A stretch of 14,181 nucleotides of DNA from Candidatus Helarchaeota archaeon. Its GTDB lineage: Archaea > Asgardarchaeota > Lokiarchaeia > Helarchaeales > HEL-GB-A. Below are positions 5,185 through 13,149 of the stretch, piece by piece. The stretch lies in NCBI GenBank assembly GCA_013375405.1, contig JABXJU010000108.1, forward strand, positions 1 through 14,181. Reading direction: 5' to 3'. Under the pieces are notes generated by a model, which searched no databases, was not told the DNA's origin, and worked only from the letters and a program-made list of their open reading frames with translations. The translations under genes were made by a program, and so were the position numbers. How positions within the stretch are numbered: the first letter of the stretch is position 1; each line of letters opens with the position of its first letter.

Positions 5185-7692
5185 ATGTTGACATCGGATA
5201 AAGAAAAGAAATTAATTTTATGGTTTGAAGAATGTGGCATCGAAGATGTTCCCGTAGTAGGTGGGAAAAATGCGAGCCTTGGTGAGATGATTGAGAAAAC
5301 GAAGGTCCCAGTACCTACTGGTTTTGCGTTAACCGCCGAGGCCTATCGGTACTTCATTAGAGAAAATAATTTAGAACAACTCATTCGGGATACGCTTTCT
5401 GACTTAGATACACACAATATGAAGAATCTAGCAGAACGCGGTGAAAAAATTCGAAAAGCTATTGAAAATGCGAAAATGCCCGAGGATCTCAAAAAGTTAG
5501 TTAAACAATACTATAGGGATCTCGGTAAGAAAACTAAAATTGAGAATCCTAGCTGCGCAGTGCGGAGTTCTGCCACTGCAGAAGATCTTCCCGACGCTAG
5601 CTTTGCTGGACAGCAAGAAACCTACCTTCATGTGAAAGGAGAAGATGAAATCATAGAAAAATCCATTGAATGTATGGCTAGCCTTTTTACTAACCGCGCA
5701 ATTTCATATAGGGAAGATAAAGGGTTTGATCATTTTGATGTGGCATTGTCAGTTGGCGTTCAGCTCATGATCTATACGGACCTTGGTGCTGCTGGGGTTG
5801 GATTTTCAATTGACACCGAGTCGGGCTTTGACAAGGTCGTTTACATTGAAGGAAGTTGGGGTCTCGGTGAATTCGTAGTGCAAGGAAAAATAAATCCTGA
5901 TAAATGGTATGTTTTTAAACCGACTAAAGGGATTATTGGCAAACAAGCGGGGAATAAATTCATCAAACTCGTCAGAAACGAAAAGCATGAAGTTGTACAA
6001 GTGGATGTCCCTGAAGAAAAGCGGAGAATATTTGTTTTAAACGAAGAACAAGTAAAAGAGCTGGCCGGCTACATCATGCAGATTGAAGAACATTACGATA
6101 AGCCCATGGATATGGAGTGGGGGCTCGATGGACGAAATAATAAGATATATATCTTACAGGCTCGTCCTGAAACTGTTGAATCCCAAAAAAGGAAAGATAT
6201 AATTGAAAACTACGTCAATTTGGCACCCCCTGGGGAACGAAAGTTGTTGATTCAAGGCGATGCAGTAGGGCGTAAAATAGGTCAAGGAGTTGCTAATGTT
6301 ATAATAGATGTGAAAGAAATTGAAAAGTTCAAAAAAGGTGAAGTACTAGTTGCCATTGAAACGGATCCTGATTGGGAACCAATTATGAAGATTGCCGCTG
6401 CGATCGTAACAAATCATGGCGGTAGAACATGTCATGCCGCCATTGTTTCTCGTGAATTGGGAATTCCCTGTGTTATTGGGTCTGAAAATGGAACTGAGGT
6501 TATCAAGAAAGGACAAAAGATTACAACTGACTGCAGTGAAGGATTTGGGAACGTTTACGAGGGTTTATTAAAATATGAAATTAAGCAGCTTGACTTGGAA
6601 ACTATCCCTAAAACTAAAACACAAATTTTTATGAATGTCGGAATCCCTGAAACAGCGTTCGATCAGGGCAAACTCCCCGTTGATGGGGTTGGTCTCGCTC
6701 GGTTAGAATTCATTATCAACTCTCACATCCAAATTCATCCGTTGGCCTTACTTCACTACAATGAATTAAAAAAGGACAAAAAGAATGCTGAGCTGATTAA
6801 AGAAATTGATGAATTAACTATCGGATATGAGGATAAATCTCATCTATTTGTTGATAAATTAGCTGAGGGCGTCGCACGAATTGCCGCCAGTTTCTATCCG
6901 AATGATGTAATAGTCCGATTAAGTGATTTTAAGACAAATGAATACGCAAACTTGATTGGGGGGCACTTGTATGAACCTAAAGAACATAATCCCATGATAG
7001 GGTGGCGCGGAGCATCACGATACTATGATAAGGATTTCCTCCCTGCTTTTCAAATCGAATGCGTTGCCTTGAAGAAAGTGCGGGATGTGATGGGACTCAC
7101 GAATGTTAAAGTCATGGTCCCATTTTGCAGAACGGTTGAAGAAGGAAAGCGCGTTATCAAAATTATGAATGAGAATGGACTCGTGCAGGGCGAAAATGAT
7201 CTCGAGGTTTACGTAATGGCAGAGATACCCTCCAATATCATTTTGGCAGATCAATTCTCAGAAGTTTTCGATGGATTTAGCATTGGTAGCAATGACCTGA
7301 CGCAACTTACATTAGGGCTTGATCGGGATTCTGAGATTATTAGCCATCTGTTTGATGAACGCAATGAAGCCGTAAAACGCTCGCTCAAGAATCTTATTGA
7401 CACGGCTCATAAATTTAAGAGAAAAGTCGGGATTTGTGGGCAATCTCCAAGTGACTGGCCATCGATTGCAGCGTTTCTTATTGAATGCGGAATTGATAGC
7501 ATGAGCTTAAATCCGGATACCGTAATCAAAACCCGTCTCCTTACTGCAATAGTGGAATGGGCCCTGTCTAAAGGGAAAAAATTCGAAGACTTAACGGATG
7601 ATGAGATATTACACAACCCCATAATTTCTGAAGAACTATCTCAAACGGTTGTTGATATGTTAAAAACAGAAAGGTCTAAGCCGAAACCATAA
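5185..7692 (+). CDS. ppsA: phosphoenolpyruvate synthase
   Basis: An 835-aa pyruvate, water dikinase. It makes phosphoenolpyruvate, AMP and phosphate from pyruvate, ATP and water, the entry step of gluconeogenesis. The N-terminal ATP-grasp region carries VGGKNASLGEMI (about 25-36), CAVRSSATAEDLPDASFAGQ and DMEWGLDG. The mobile phosphohistidine domain has GGRTCHAAIVSRELGIPCVI with the phospho-His at H417. The C-terminal TIM barrel has VMVPFCRTVEEGKRV, IGSNDLTQLTLGLDRDS and GICGQSPSDWP with the catalytic Cys at C751. All key residues are present and the length is full, slightly longer than typical bacterial enzymes. It probably heads an operon with the coiled-coil gene 26 bp downstream, which may bear on its regulation or localisation. 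Confidence 0.97.
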   Translation: MLTSDKEKKLILWFEECGIEDVPVVGGKNASLGEMIEKTKVPVPTGFALTAEAYRYFIRENNLEQLIRDTLSDLDTHNMKNLAERGEKIRKAIENAKMPEDLKKLVKQYYRDLGKKTKIENPSCAVRSSATAEDLPDASFAGQQETYLHVKGEDEIIEKSIECMASLFTNRAISYREDKGFDHFDVALSVGVQLMIYTDLGAAGVGFSIDTESGFDKVVYIEGSWGLGEFVVQGKINPDKWYVFKPTKGIIGKQAGNKFIKLVRNEKHEVVQVDVPEEKRRIFVLNEEQVKELAGYIMQIEEHYDKPMDMEWGLDGRNNKIYILQARPETVESQKRKDIIENYVNLAPPGERKLLIQGDAVGRKIGQGVANVIIDVKEIEKFKKGEVLVAIETDPDWEPIMKIAAAIVTNHGGRTCHAAIVSRELGIPCVIGSENGTEVIKKGQKITTDCSEGFGNVYEGLLKYEIKQLDLETIPKTKTQIFMNVGIPETAFDQGKLPVDGVGLARLEFIINSHIQIHPLALLHYNELKKDKKNAELIKEIDELTIGYEDKSHLFVDKLAEGVARIAASFYPNDVIVRLSDFKTNEYANLIGGHLYEPKEHNPMIGWRGASRYYDKDFLPAFQIECVALKKVRDVMGLTNVKVMVPFCRTVEEGKRVIKIMNENGLVQGENDLEVYVMAEIPSNIILADQFSEVFDGFSIGSNDLTQLTLGLDRDSEIISHLFDERNEAVKRSLKNLIDTAHKFKRKVGICGQSPSDWPSIAAFLIECGIDSMSLNPDTVIKTRLLTAIVEWALSKGKKFEDLTDDEILHNPIISEELSQTVVDMLKTERSKPKP

Positions 7693-7718
7693 GATTTGTT
7701 TAAAAAAGTGATGTAAAA

Positions 7719-8834
7719 ATGGGAATGCCAGGTTCTCTGGATAAATTGAAAGATAAAGAAAAAGTAGAGGTCCTCCAGCAAAGAATTCAATTTCAAAACC
7801 AAACGATTGAGAACCAAAAAACTCAGGTTGCTGAATATAAAGCGGAGAGCGCCCAATTAAAAGAACAAATAGATAAATTTTCAATGAGTATCCAAGATCA
7901 GACTGGAGTAATTGCAGACCAACAAAGAACATTAAAAGATCAGGAAACCACAATCCTTCAGCAGCAAATGAGTCTTTCAGAGTTGCAAAAACGCTTAATC
8001 GAAATGGAGAAAAATTTAGAGAGCGCAAATAAGCAAATAACTGGAGTAGATGCAAAAGTCAGAGAGGAAACTAAGCAATTGAAATCTGAAATTGTCGAAT
8101 TAAAAAAGGAATTGGAAGAAAAACAAGCCGCGTTTAATAAAAAAATTCTTGAACGTGAAGACATTATTAAAGGTCTAAGAGAAGAAAATGCCAACTTGGA
8201 AAAAGGAGTGAAAGAATTAACTGTCATGAAATTACCGGTTTCTGACGGTGATGCTAGCTCTTTAGAAAAACGAGTTCTTGACATGGAAAGTACTTTAAAA
8301 GGCGCTGATCAAACTGTTGCTAAATTGGAAAAAGAACTTGAACAGCAAAAACAACAAATGCAAGAAGACCTTAAACTTCGGGACGTGAAAATTGAGGAAT
8401 ACGAACGAATCCTAAAAAAACAAGGAGTTTCTTTACCGAAGGCCACAAATTTCGTTTCAGACAGGGATTCTGCAGCAGTGACTCTTACCACCATTTTTTC
8501 CCGGACTAAGAGCAATGTAATGATTTTCCTTCCCGACATAACTGTCCTCGATAAGATGGATTTGAAGGGGCTTCGCCCCATTATCCGTGTGCAACTTGCC
8601 GTACCCGTCCAAAAAAATCCACAGTTAATTGATCAATTGAAAATGAAATCTAATCTTGAAATTCGAGATTATCCTGGCGATATCTGGGGAATAATTCGGG
8701 ACAATGAGGAGATATTACTTGCCCCCATTGGCGAAAAAAATGAGCCATCCGGACTCGTTATGAAAGGTGACACCCAAATCGAAATGTTTGGGAATGTCAT
8801 GCGGAGTACATGGACCCGCTTGAAACGGATTTAG
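7719..8834 (+). CDS. coiled-coil protein with TrmB/phospholipase-D-like C-terminal domain
   Basis: A 371-aa protein. Residues about 8-236 are Gln/Lys/Glu-rich heptads forming a long, probably parallel coiled coil, with a break around 169-180 (TVMKLPVSDGDASS). Residues about 245-371 form a compact alpha/beta domain: SAAVTLTTIFSRTKSNVMIF, then IWGIIRDNEEILLAPI and GLVMKGDTQIEMFGNVM before WTRLK. This pattern is familiar from the effector part of archaeal TrmB-family regulators (phospholipase-D-like fold), but the catalytic HxK motif and the winged-helix DNA-binding domain are both absent. It follows ppsA by 26 bp with GTGATG as ribosome-binding site five bases before the ATG. I infer an oligomeric, non-DNA-binding partner or sensor tied to PEP metabolism; the domain call is moderate, the function unknown. 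Confidence 0.65.
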   Translation: MGMPGSLDKLKDKEKVEVLQQRIQFQNQTIENQKTQVAEYKAESAQLKEQIDKFSMSIQDQTGVIADQQRTLKDQETTILQQQMSLSELQKRLIEMEKNLESANKQITGVDAKVREETKQLKSEIVELKKELEEKQAAFNKKILEREDIIKGLREENANLEKGVKELTVMKLPVSDGDASSLEKRVLDMESTLKGADQTVAKLEKELEQQKQQMQEDLKLRDVKIEEYERILKKQGVSLPKATNFVSDRDSAAVTLTTIFSRTKSNVMIFLPDITVLDKMDLKGLRPIIRVQLAVPVQKNPQLIDQLKMKSNLEIRDYPGDIWGIIRDNEEILLAPIGEKNEPSGLVMKGDTQIEMFGNVMRSTWTRLKRI

Positions 8835-8841
8835 CTTGTTC

Positions 8842-8864
8842 ATTTTTTATTTCACTCTTTTTAC
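8842..8864 (+). terminator. T-tract terminator after the ppsA operon
   Basis: A T6 run at 8843-8848 and a T5 run at 8858-8862 follow the stop codon at 8834 closely. T-rich tracts in the non-template strand are the usual archaeal termination signal. Confidence 0.45.
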
Positions 8865-8888
8865 ATTAAAAAATAGGGGCTCAACAGG

Positions 8889-9473
8889 TTGAAAAAATTA
8901 ACCTCCAATCATGCTGGTTATCTCATAAGCGGTGAAGGAATTCAGTATCTAATAAATAACTCGTGTAATTGTTGTCCAGATCATAATCGGTACTTGGAAA
9001 TCAACCCATTTAACCCCGAAAATATTTCATCAGTCTCCATGGACATTTGTGTTGGGCGTTATCTTTGGGAATTCAAAGATAAGGATGTACCCTACTTTGA
9101 TTCAAAAAAACATACCATTAAAGAGTTTTTGGATAAATATACGCATCAATATGACCTTGTCAAGGATCTGGATGAAAGATTAATTATTCATAAAGATCAG
9201 TTCATGCTAGTCGAAGTTTTGGAGGAGATTCGTTTTAACCGGCACGTTTCTGGGCATGTACTAGGAAAATCAAGTATCGGTCGATTAGGACTGATTATTC
9301 AGACTGCCTCCATTATCAATCCTATGCAAATGCAAAAATTAGTGTTGGAAATCAAAAATATCAGTCCCATAACACTTATATTCCACTATAAAACGCCTAT
9401 TGCCCAAATTCAGTTCTATTATTTCCCTACCCCAATTGAAAAACATTATCAGCAGTATGGCACCTTTAAATGA
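8889..9473 (+). CDS. dcd: divergent dCTP deaminase / dUTPase-family protein
   Basis: A 194-aa protein of the trimeric dCTP deaminase/dUTPase fold, which supplies dUMP precursors and limits dUTP. Family features: SGEGIQYLINN near the N-terminus, SVSMDICVG (usually SxDLRLG), VSGHVLGKSSIGRLGL with the conserved Ser and Arg (S128, R132), and LVLEIKN with the catalytic Glu (E154). Oddities: the DPG loop that normally follows TA is NPM here (INPMQMQ), and a CNCC cluster occurs at 26-29. The start is TTG at 8889; the frame opens only at 8877 and no ATG precedes residue 51, so TTG is the sole reasonable start, with AGGGG nine bases upstream. Deaminase versus dUTPase activity cannot be decided from the sequence. 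Confidence 0.8.
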   Translation: MKKLTSNHAGYLISGEGIQYLINNSCNCCPDHNRYLEINPFNPENISSVSMDICVGRYLWEFKDKDVPYFDSKKHTIKEFLDKYTHQYDLVKDLDERLIIHKDQFMLVEVLEEIRFNRHVSGHVLGKSSIGRLGLIIQTASIINPMQMQKLVLEIKNISPITLIFHYKTPIAQIQFYYFPTPIEKHYQQYGTFK

Positions 9474-9525
9474 AAACTTCTTTTTATATCTAATTTTATA
9501 ATTGAATACGTTCTATAGATACATA

Positions 9526-9540
9526 ATATTTATAAAATTT
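9526..9540 (+). promoter_or_regulatory. TATA-like element before the zinc-ribbon membrane gene
   Basis: ATATTTATAAAATTT lies about 60 bp before the ATG at 9594, implying a leader of about 35 bases. The region is AT-rich, so this is a candidate only. Confidence 0.35.
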
Positions 9541-9593
9541 AAATCAGATATAACACTTCATTATCCAAAATTATTATAGAAGGCGTAGGAAAT

Positions 9594-10133
9594 ATGGCGA
9601 AGGATGGAGCAACTATAACTTTCGGGATAATCTATACCATTTGTGTAGGATTATGTTGGATTTTTCTATTTCTCCCACAATTGCCTTATTATTATCCATA
9701 TATATTTTCTCTCGGTGGGATATTCACTTTATTTGCTAATTTCTTCTTAATTCCTAGTTTAGTTTTATATCTGATCTTCTATTGGTCTACTGAAGGTCAT
9801 ACCTCTGCATCAGTAGGATTTGGCCTTGGTCTTCCTGGATGGGTGCTTGGGCTATTAGGCCAAATTTTTGAATATATATTTGGTTATGGGGGTTTTGGTA
9901 TTTCGATATGGTTGATTGCATTCTATACAACCCTAACCGTTTTTGGATCCCTATTATTTACTCGTCGACATAAATGGGAGGAAGGTTTAACTCCTCTTTC
10001 TCCAACCACACCACAGCCAACTCCTCTAGGAACTGAAACTCCGAATCCACCATGTCCTAATTGTAATCGTGCAACAAGATTCATCCCCCAATATAGCCGA
10101 TATTATTGCGATCACTGCCAAAAGTATCTTTAA
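9594..10133 (+). CDS. four-helix membrane protein with C-terminal zinc ribbon
   Basis: A 179-aa protein with hydrophobic segments at about 8-29, 37-63, 78-95 and 103-122, aromatic-rich loops (LPYYYPYIF), then a Pro/Thr-rich linker (about 131-153). The C-terminal zinc ribbon has CPNC at 154-157 and CDHC at 172-175, with the typical RYYCDHC second knuckle. The ribbon probably faces the cytoplasm and may bind a partner protein. This architecture is common in archaeal membrane proteins of unknown function and I can assign no specific family. The gene is flanked by its own promoter-like element and a T8 tract, so it is probably monocistronic. Confidence 0.7.
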   Translation: MAKDGATITFGIIYTICVGLCWIFLFLPQLPYYYPYIFSLGGIFTLFANFFLIPSLVLYLIFYWSTEGHTSASVGFGLGLPGWVLGLLGQIFEYIFGYGGFGISIWLIAFYTTLTVFGSLLFTRRHKWEEGLTPLSPTTPQPTPLGTETPNPPCPNCNRATRFIPQYSRYYCDHCQKYL

Positions 10134-10156
10134 CTTTATTAGTAATCCTAAATTCA

Positions 10157-10164
10157 TTTTTTTT
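10157..10164 (+). terminator. T8 tract after the zinc-ribbon membrane gene
   Basis: A run of eight T residues lies 24 bp past the stop codon at 10133, in the short gap before the convergent L10e gene. It fits an archaeal T-tract terminator. Confidence 0.45.
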
Positions 10165-10220
10165 AATTAGACTCGAAAAGGCATTAGAATTACGTTTATG
10201 ATTAAATACTATTGAAAAAC

Positions 10221-10805
10221 TTATGAAACTGATGAAGCTTCTTCAGATAGAGGTGGCTTTTCTTTCTGTTTTAATTTAACAACTTCAATATGACAATGCT
10301 GGGGGAACTTCATCCTCGCCCCTGAAAGTGCGTGTTGTGCAATAGGAAGATGTTTTTTATTAACCTTCACTGATATTAGTTTTTGATCGCGTTTCACTCT
10401 TGCTGCCGTAGCAAAGGGTTTCCCAAATGCTTTTCGCATACCGTCCTGAAGACGGTCAGCTCCTGCAAATGCCATCATTCTGTGCTCTCGAACAACATGG
10501 TGCGGATATACAAGAATCCTGAGGAAATAATCTTCCCTTCCAACTTTATTTCGAAGCTGGCGATTAGCTGCGATACGTGCCGCTTCTAAAGCAAGATGAC
10601 TTATTTGGGCATTAGCATCTGACAATAGAATAACCCTATATTCGTAATCTTTATTTGTGCCCATCGAAAACATACGGATTTTTGGGTCTGGTACACCATG
10701 TACATATTCACGACGGCCCTTTTTCGTTTTTTTCCATCGTTTTACATATGGTTTCCCTTTTATATTGTGGTACGAGGACCATGGTCTTCTTGGCAAACCT
10801 ATCAC
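10221..10805 (-). CDS. rpl10e: large-subunit ribosomal protein L10e (uL16)
   Basis: A large ribosomal subunit protein of the archaeal/eukaryotic L10e branch of uL16, positioned near the tRNA-binding sites. Diagnostic stretches: GVPDPKIRMFSMG, HLALEAARIAANRQL, LRILVYPHHVVREHRMMAFA, AGADRLQDGMRKAFGKPFAT and MKFPQHCHIEVV. Two unusual points are a basic stretch near the N-terminus (KRWKKTKKGRREYVHG) that looks about eight residues longer than in other archaea, and a Ser/Glu-rich tail (PPLSEEASSVS). The coordinates use GTG at 10805, but TTG at 10796 is better placed behind an AGGTGA site and gives MPRRPWSS, closer to the usual short N-terminus. It sits apart from ribosomal operons and is divergent from the 528-aa protein gene. 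Confidence 0.95.
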   Translation of the reverse strand: MIGLPRRPWSSYHNIKGKPYVKRWKKTKKGRREYVHGVPDPKIRMFSMGTNKDYEYRVILLSDANAQISHLALEAARIAANRQLRNKVGREDYFLRILVYPHHVVREHRMMAFAGADRLQDGMRKAFGKPFATAARVKRDQKLISVKVNKKHLPIAQHALSGARMKFPQHCHIEVVKLKQKEKPPLSEEASSVS

Positions 10806-10807
10806 CT
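10802..10807 (-). promoter_or_regulatory. ribosome-binding site supporting TTG start of L10e
   Basis: AGGTGA on the minus strand ends five bases before TTG at 10796-10794. The alternative GTG start at 10805 lies inside this very site, so the TTG start is more plausible and would shorten the protein by three residues. Confidence 0.55.
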
Positions 10808-10880
10808 TTGATAAATTGCTTTCTGGTTTCCGTATTTCTCAATTAATGCCTTTTGCAGCTATTTTAATTCTTTTAAGCAT

Positions 10881-10902
10881 AATAAAATAAATCTATTTTA
10901 TT
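10881..10902. promoter_or_regulatory. AT-only inverted repeat in the L10e upstream region
   Basis: AATAAAATA at 10881-10889 and TATTTTATT at 10894-10902 are perfect reverse complements around a 4-base spacer. On the minus strand this could hold the TATA box of the L10e gene with a leader of roughly 50-60 bases. The A/T composition makes chance symmetry possible. Confidence 0.3.
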
Positions 10903-11049
10903 ACTTCACAAAGCAATATCCTATAAGTATATTTTTCTTATTTTACAAGCAGGTAACTTACATTTTAAAAGGAAGGATAAATACATCTAGAATGAGCACG
11001 ATTTAAACAAACCCATGGTTAATTTGGAGATAATAAAATTTTTATGTTT

Positions 11050-11054
11050 AGGTG
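11050..11054 (+). promoter_or_regulatory. ribosome-binding site of the repeat protein
   Basis: AGGTG lies eight bases before the ATG at 11063 and supports that start. The ATG at 11044 is in another frame and soon stops. Confidence 0.55.
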
Positions 11055-11062
11055 TCCGCTAA

Positions 11063-12649
11063 ATGGGCGAAGAAGCTTATAATAATTCAGTAAAGGCCGA
11101 TATTATTCCCATCATTAATGCAGAATTGCAAATGAATGAAGAACGTTTATTTTCATTGAGTATTAAAGTACTTAATGAAATTTTTAATGTATTACAATTA
11201 AAAGTTATTTCAAAAGAAAGATTGCGAGAAATAATATCGCGTCACTCCACATCTGATGCTATTTTGAATGCTATTATGAAAGAACCACGGAGTATTCCTA
11301 GGATTAGTACGCCAGAAGTGACTCCTTCTCCAGTAGAAGTGCCAGAAGTGAGCCCATCTCCTGTGGATGTGCCGGGAGTGCCTACTAGTTATAGAGGACT
11401 CAGTTCTGAATCATTATTCTCCCAGGATTCAATTAAGGGAGATATCATTCCCGTTATTCAGAATCTGATTGATGTGGATTCAGAAAAACTGTTCTCGCTC
11501 TCAGTGGATACCTTGAATAAACTATTTGGGCTTCTTGAGAGCGGAACTATCTCAAACTCTGAAGTTGAATCTATTATAAACTCATCAACAGATCCGGCTG
11601 ATCTTCAATCCCGGATCCAAGCAAGACTCTCCACAACAACCCCGACTACCGATAATTTCAAGGAAGATCTCATTACTGGGATTCTTTTTAATATACCCGA
11701 AAGTAGTCGTGATAAAATTGAGCTGAAAGTTCGAGAAATAACTGATATAAATAAATTAACGGAATTAAGTCAACTGGATCTTCCTGAACTTCAGTCATTG
11801 TTAGGGATTGAGGCTCCAATTCCAAAACCATATGATGAAGGGGCTGATATCCGTGCCGGAATTCTTGCTCAACTCCCTCCCTCCCTCCGGGGTGTGATAA
11901 GTGATCGCCTTAAAGCGATTGATGATTTAGATCAATTATACCGTTTAAGTCAAATGAACTATGTCCAAATTCAACAAACTTTAGGATTAGCTCCCCAATC
12001 GGTTAGGGAAGTTCCTGCAGAATTTGCGAATCCCGTGGACACAGCATCTCGATCTTCGGATAATAGAACAACTCCATCTACCCCATCTCCATCGCCAGAA
12101 CCCACACCTAACGAACGCCCTCCACAATCGACTCGTCTGCAAGCTCAACTCCAACAACGCCGAGAGAAAAATAAATCAAATGTCCAAATTATCCAAAAGT
12201 TGGCTGAGAAAATCTGGAAAGTAAAAATATCCGAAGGTGAAAGTCAAAAACCTGAAGCTGCGGAGCTCTTAGAAAAAATCGAAATTCTCCAGCGTGCTCA
12301 CCCAGAACGTGTAGAAAAAATTGTCGACCACTTGAAAAGGACTAATGATAAAAACCGATTTAAAGCGTTATTCGACTGGTATGTATTTTCTCACCGTATT
12401 GAAGAGATAGAAACCTATGTTGAACATTGGCAGGGTCAAGTTCAGGGTATTGGCGGATTTCGAGCTGCAATAAATGTTTCCCGTTTTGATCCGATTGTAA
12501 GACACCTCCCCACCAAAGAAATCCAATCAATTAACTCACAAGCGAAGAAAGCGCTTGAGCGTGTTCATAGTTCGGATTTAAATGTTCGTGCGAGTGGTGT
12601 AGAAGATATAAAACAAATTTCTAATTATTTACTACGAAAGGCACGATAA
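11063..12649 (+). CDS. modular helical repeat protein with two internal duplications
   Basis: A 528-aa soluble protein of unknown function with five parts. Repeat A occurs at 10-71 and 124-185, aligning without gaps at about one third identity; shared elements include [VI]K-x-DIIP, LFSLS and LN-x-x-F. A Pro/Val-rich linker between them (83-107) is itself repetitive (PEVTPSPVEVPEVSPSPVDV). Repeat B occurs at 199-252 and 259-311; shared elements include D-x-x-x-GIL, LSQ and LG[IL]. A Ser/Thr/Pro linker (312-355) leads to a charged helical domain (360-528) with a Trp/Tyr-rich patch (FDWYVFSHRIEEIETYVEHW). Both repeat types look like small helical bundles suited to protein binding, so I infer a scaffold or adaptor. 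It is probably co-transcribed with the 95-aa gene 14 bp downstream. No membrane segment or catalytic motif is seen. Confidence 0.75.
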   Translation: MGEEAYNNSVKADIIPIINAELQMNEERLFSLSIKVLNEIFNVLQLKVISKERLREIISRHSTSDAILNAIMKEPRSIPRISTPEVTPSPVEVPEVSPSPVDVPGVPTSYRGLSSESLFSQDSIKGDIIPVIQNLIDVDSEKLFSLSVDTLNKLFGLLESGTISNSEVESIINSSTDPADLQSRIQARLSTTTPTTDNFKEDLITGILFNIPESSRDKIELKVREITDINKLTELSQLDLPELQSLLGIEAPIPKPYDEGADIRAGILAQLPPSLRGVISDRLKAIDDLDQLYRLSQMNYVQIQQTLGLAPQSVREVPAEFANPVDTASRSSDNRTTPSTPSPSPEPTPNERPPQSTRLQAQLQQRREKNKSNVQIIQKLAEKIWKVKISEGESQKPEAAELLEKIEILQRAHPERVEKIVDHLKRTNDKNRFKALFDWYVFSHRIEEIETYVEHWQGQVQGIGGFRAAINVSRFDPIVRHLPTKEIQSINSQAKKALERVHSSDLNVRASGVEDIKQISNYLLRKAR

Positions 12650-12663
12650 ACGCTTATTGGAGA

Positions 12664-12951
12664 TTGGCATCAAACGAAGGTTATGCCTTAGAAATCACTC
12701 TTGAAATATTTGATCCCAAGGTTATACCTACCCTAGAAAAATTGGATGATGTTTCCTTTGTACTTCAAAGAGGAGAAAGTATCCGAATTTTTAGCAAAAA
12801 GGACGTCCAGACCATTCTCAATCAAACTCTTAAAACTATTAACGATATGACCCTAAAAATTCACCGAGTTGAGCCAAAGATCGAGATTGATATGATCGAT
12901 CTATTCCTATATCATTCAAAATTTTCAATAAAAGCAACCCCTCTCTCTTAA
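12664..12951 (+). CDS. small hypothetical protein, 95 aa
   Basis: A short alpha/beta protein: strand-like ALEITLEIFD, VSFVLQRGESIRIFS, then a helix DVQTILNQTLKTINDM, then strands LKIHRVEPKIEIDM and DLFLYHSKFSI. The alternating pattern suggests a compact dimer-forming fold, but I recognise no family. It begins 14 bp after the 528-aa gene and shares its strand, so it is probably in the same transcript. The start is uncertain: TTG at 12664 is the only standard start in the open frame (a stop lies at 12622), but GGAG at 12659-12662 is almost against it, so translation may depend on coupling to the upstream gene. Confidence 0.6.
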   Translation: MASNEGYALEITLEIFDPKVIPTLEKLDDVSFVLQRGESIRIFSKKDVQTILNQTLKTINDMTLKIHRVEPKIEIDMIDLFLYHSKFSIKATPLS

Positions 12952-13060
12952 TTTTACTAATCTTCAACTAAATATCCCATTTATCCCCCGTTAGGAAATT
13001 AAGGTATCTATACGCCTTCCTTTCTATCTACTTTTTTAAAAGTTCAATTTGAAATTAAAA

Positions 13061-13073
13061 TTAAATATAAAAA
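13061..13073 (+). promoter_or_regulatory. TATA-like element before the coiled-coil/GTPase operon
   Basis: TTAAATATAAAAA lies about 85 bp before the ATG at 13150, implying a leader of roughly 55-60 bases that would contain the ribosome-binding site. The region 12952-13060 holds no gene that I can see. Confidence 0.4.
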
Positions 13074-13138
13074 TCAGCACTGGATATTACTATCAGAATA
13101 ATTAACATTACGTTGTTTTGAAAAATTTGAGTAACAAA

Positions 13139-13144
13139 GGTGAT
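13139..13144 (+). promoter_or_regulatory. strong ribosome-binding site of the coiled-coil gene
   Basis: GGTGAT lies five bases before the ATG at 13150, the clearest such site in the window, and fixes this start. Confidence 0.75.
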
Positions 13145-13149
13145 AAACA

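Noticed and set aside
7958..8284. Minus-strand open frames opposite the coiled-coil gene
   Set aside because: Low-complexity antisense of heptad codons; Ser/Leu/Phe-rich translation typical of a shadow frame.
10657..10890. Plus-strand open frames overlapping the L10e start region
   Set aside because: Opposite the ribosomal protein gene for most of their length, no ribosome-binding site or domain.
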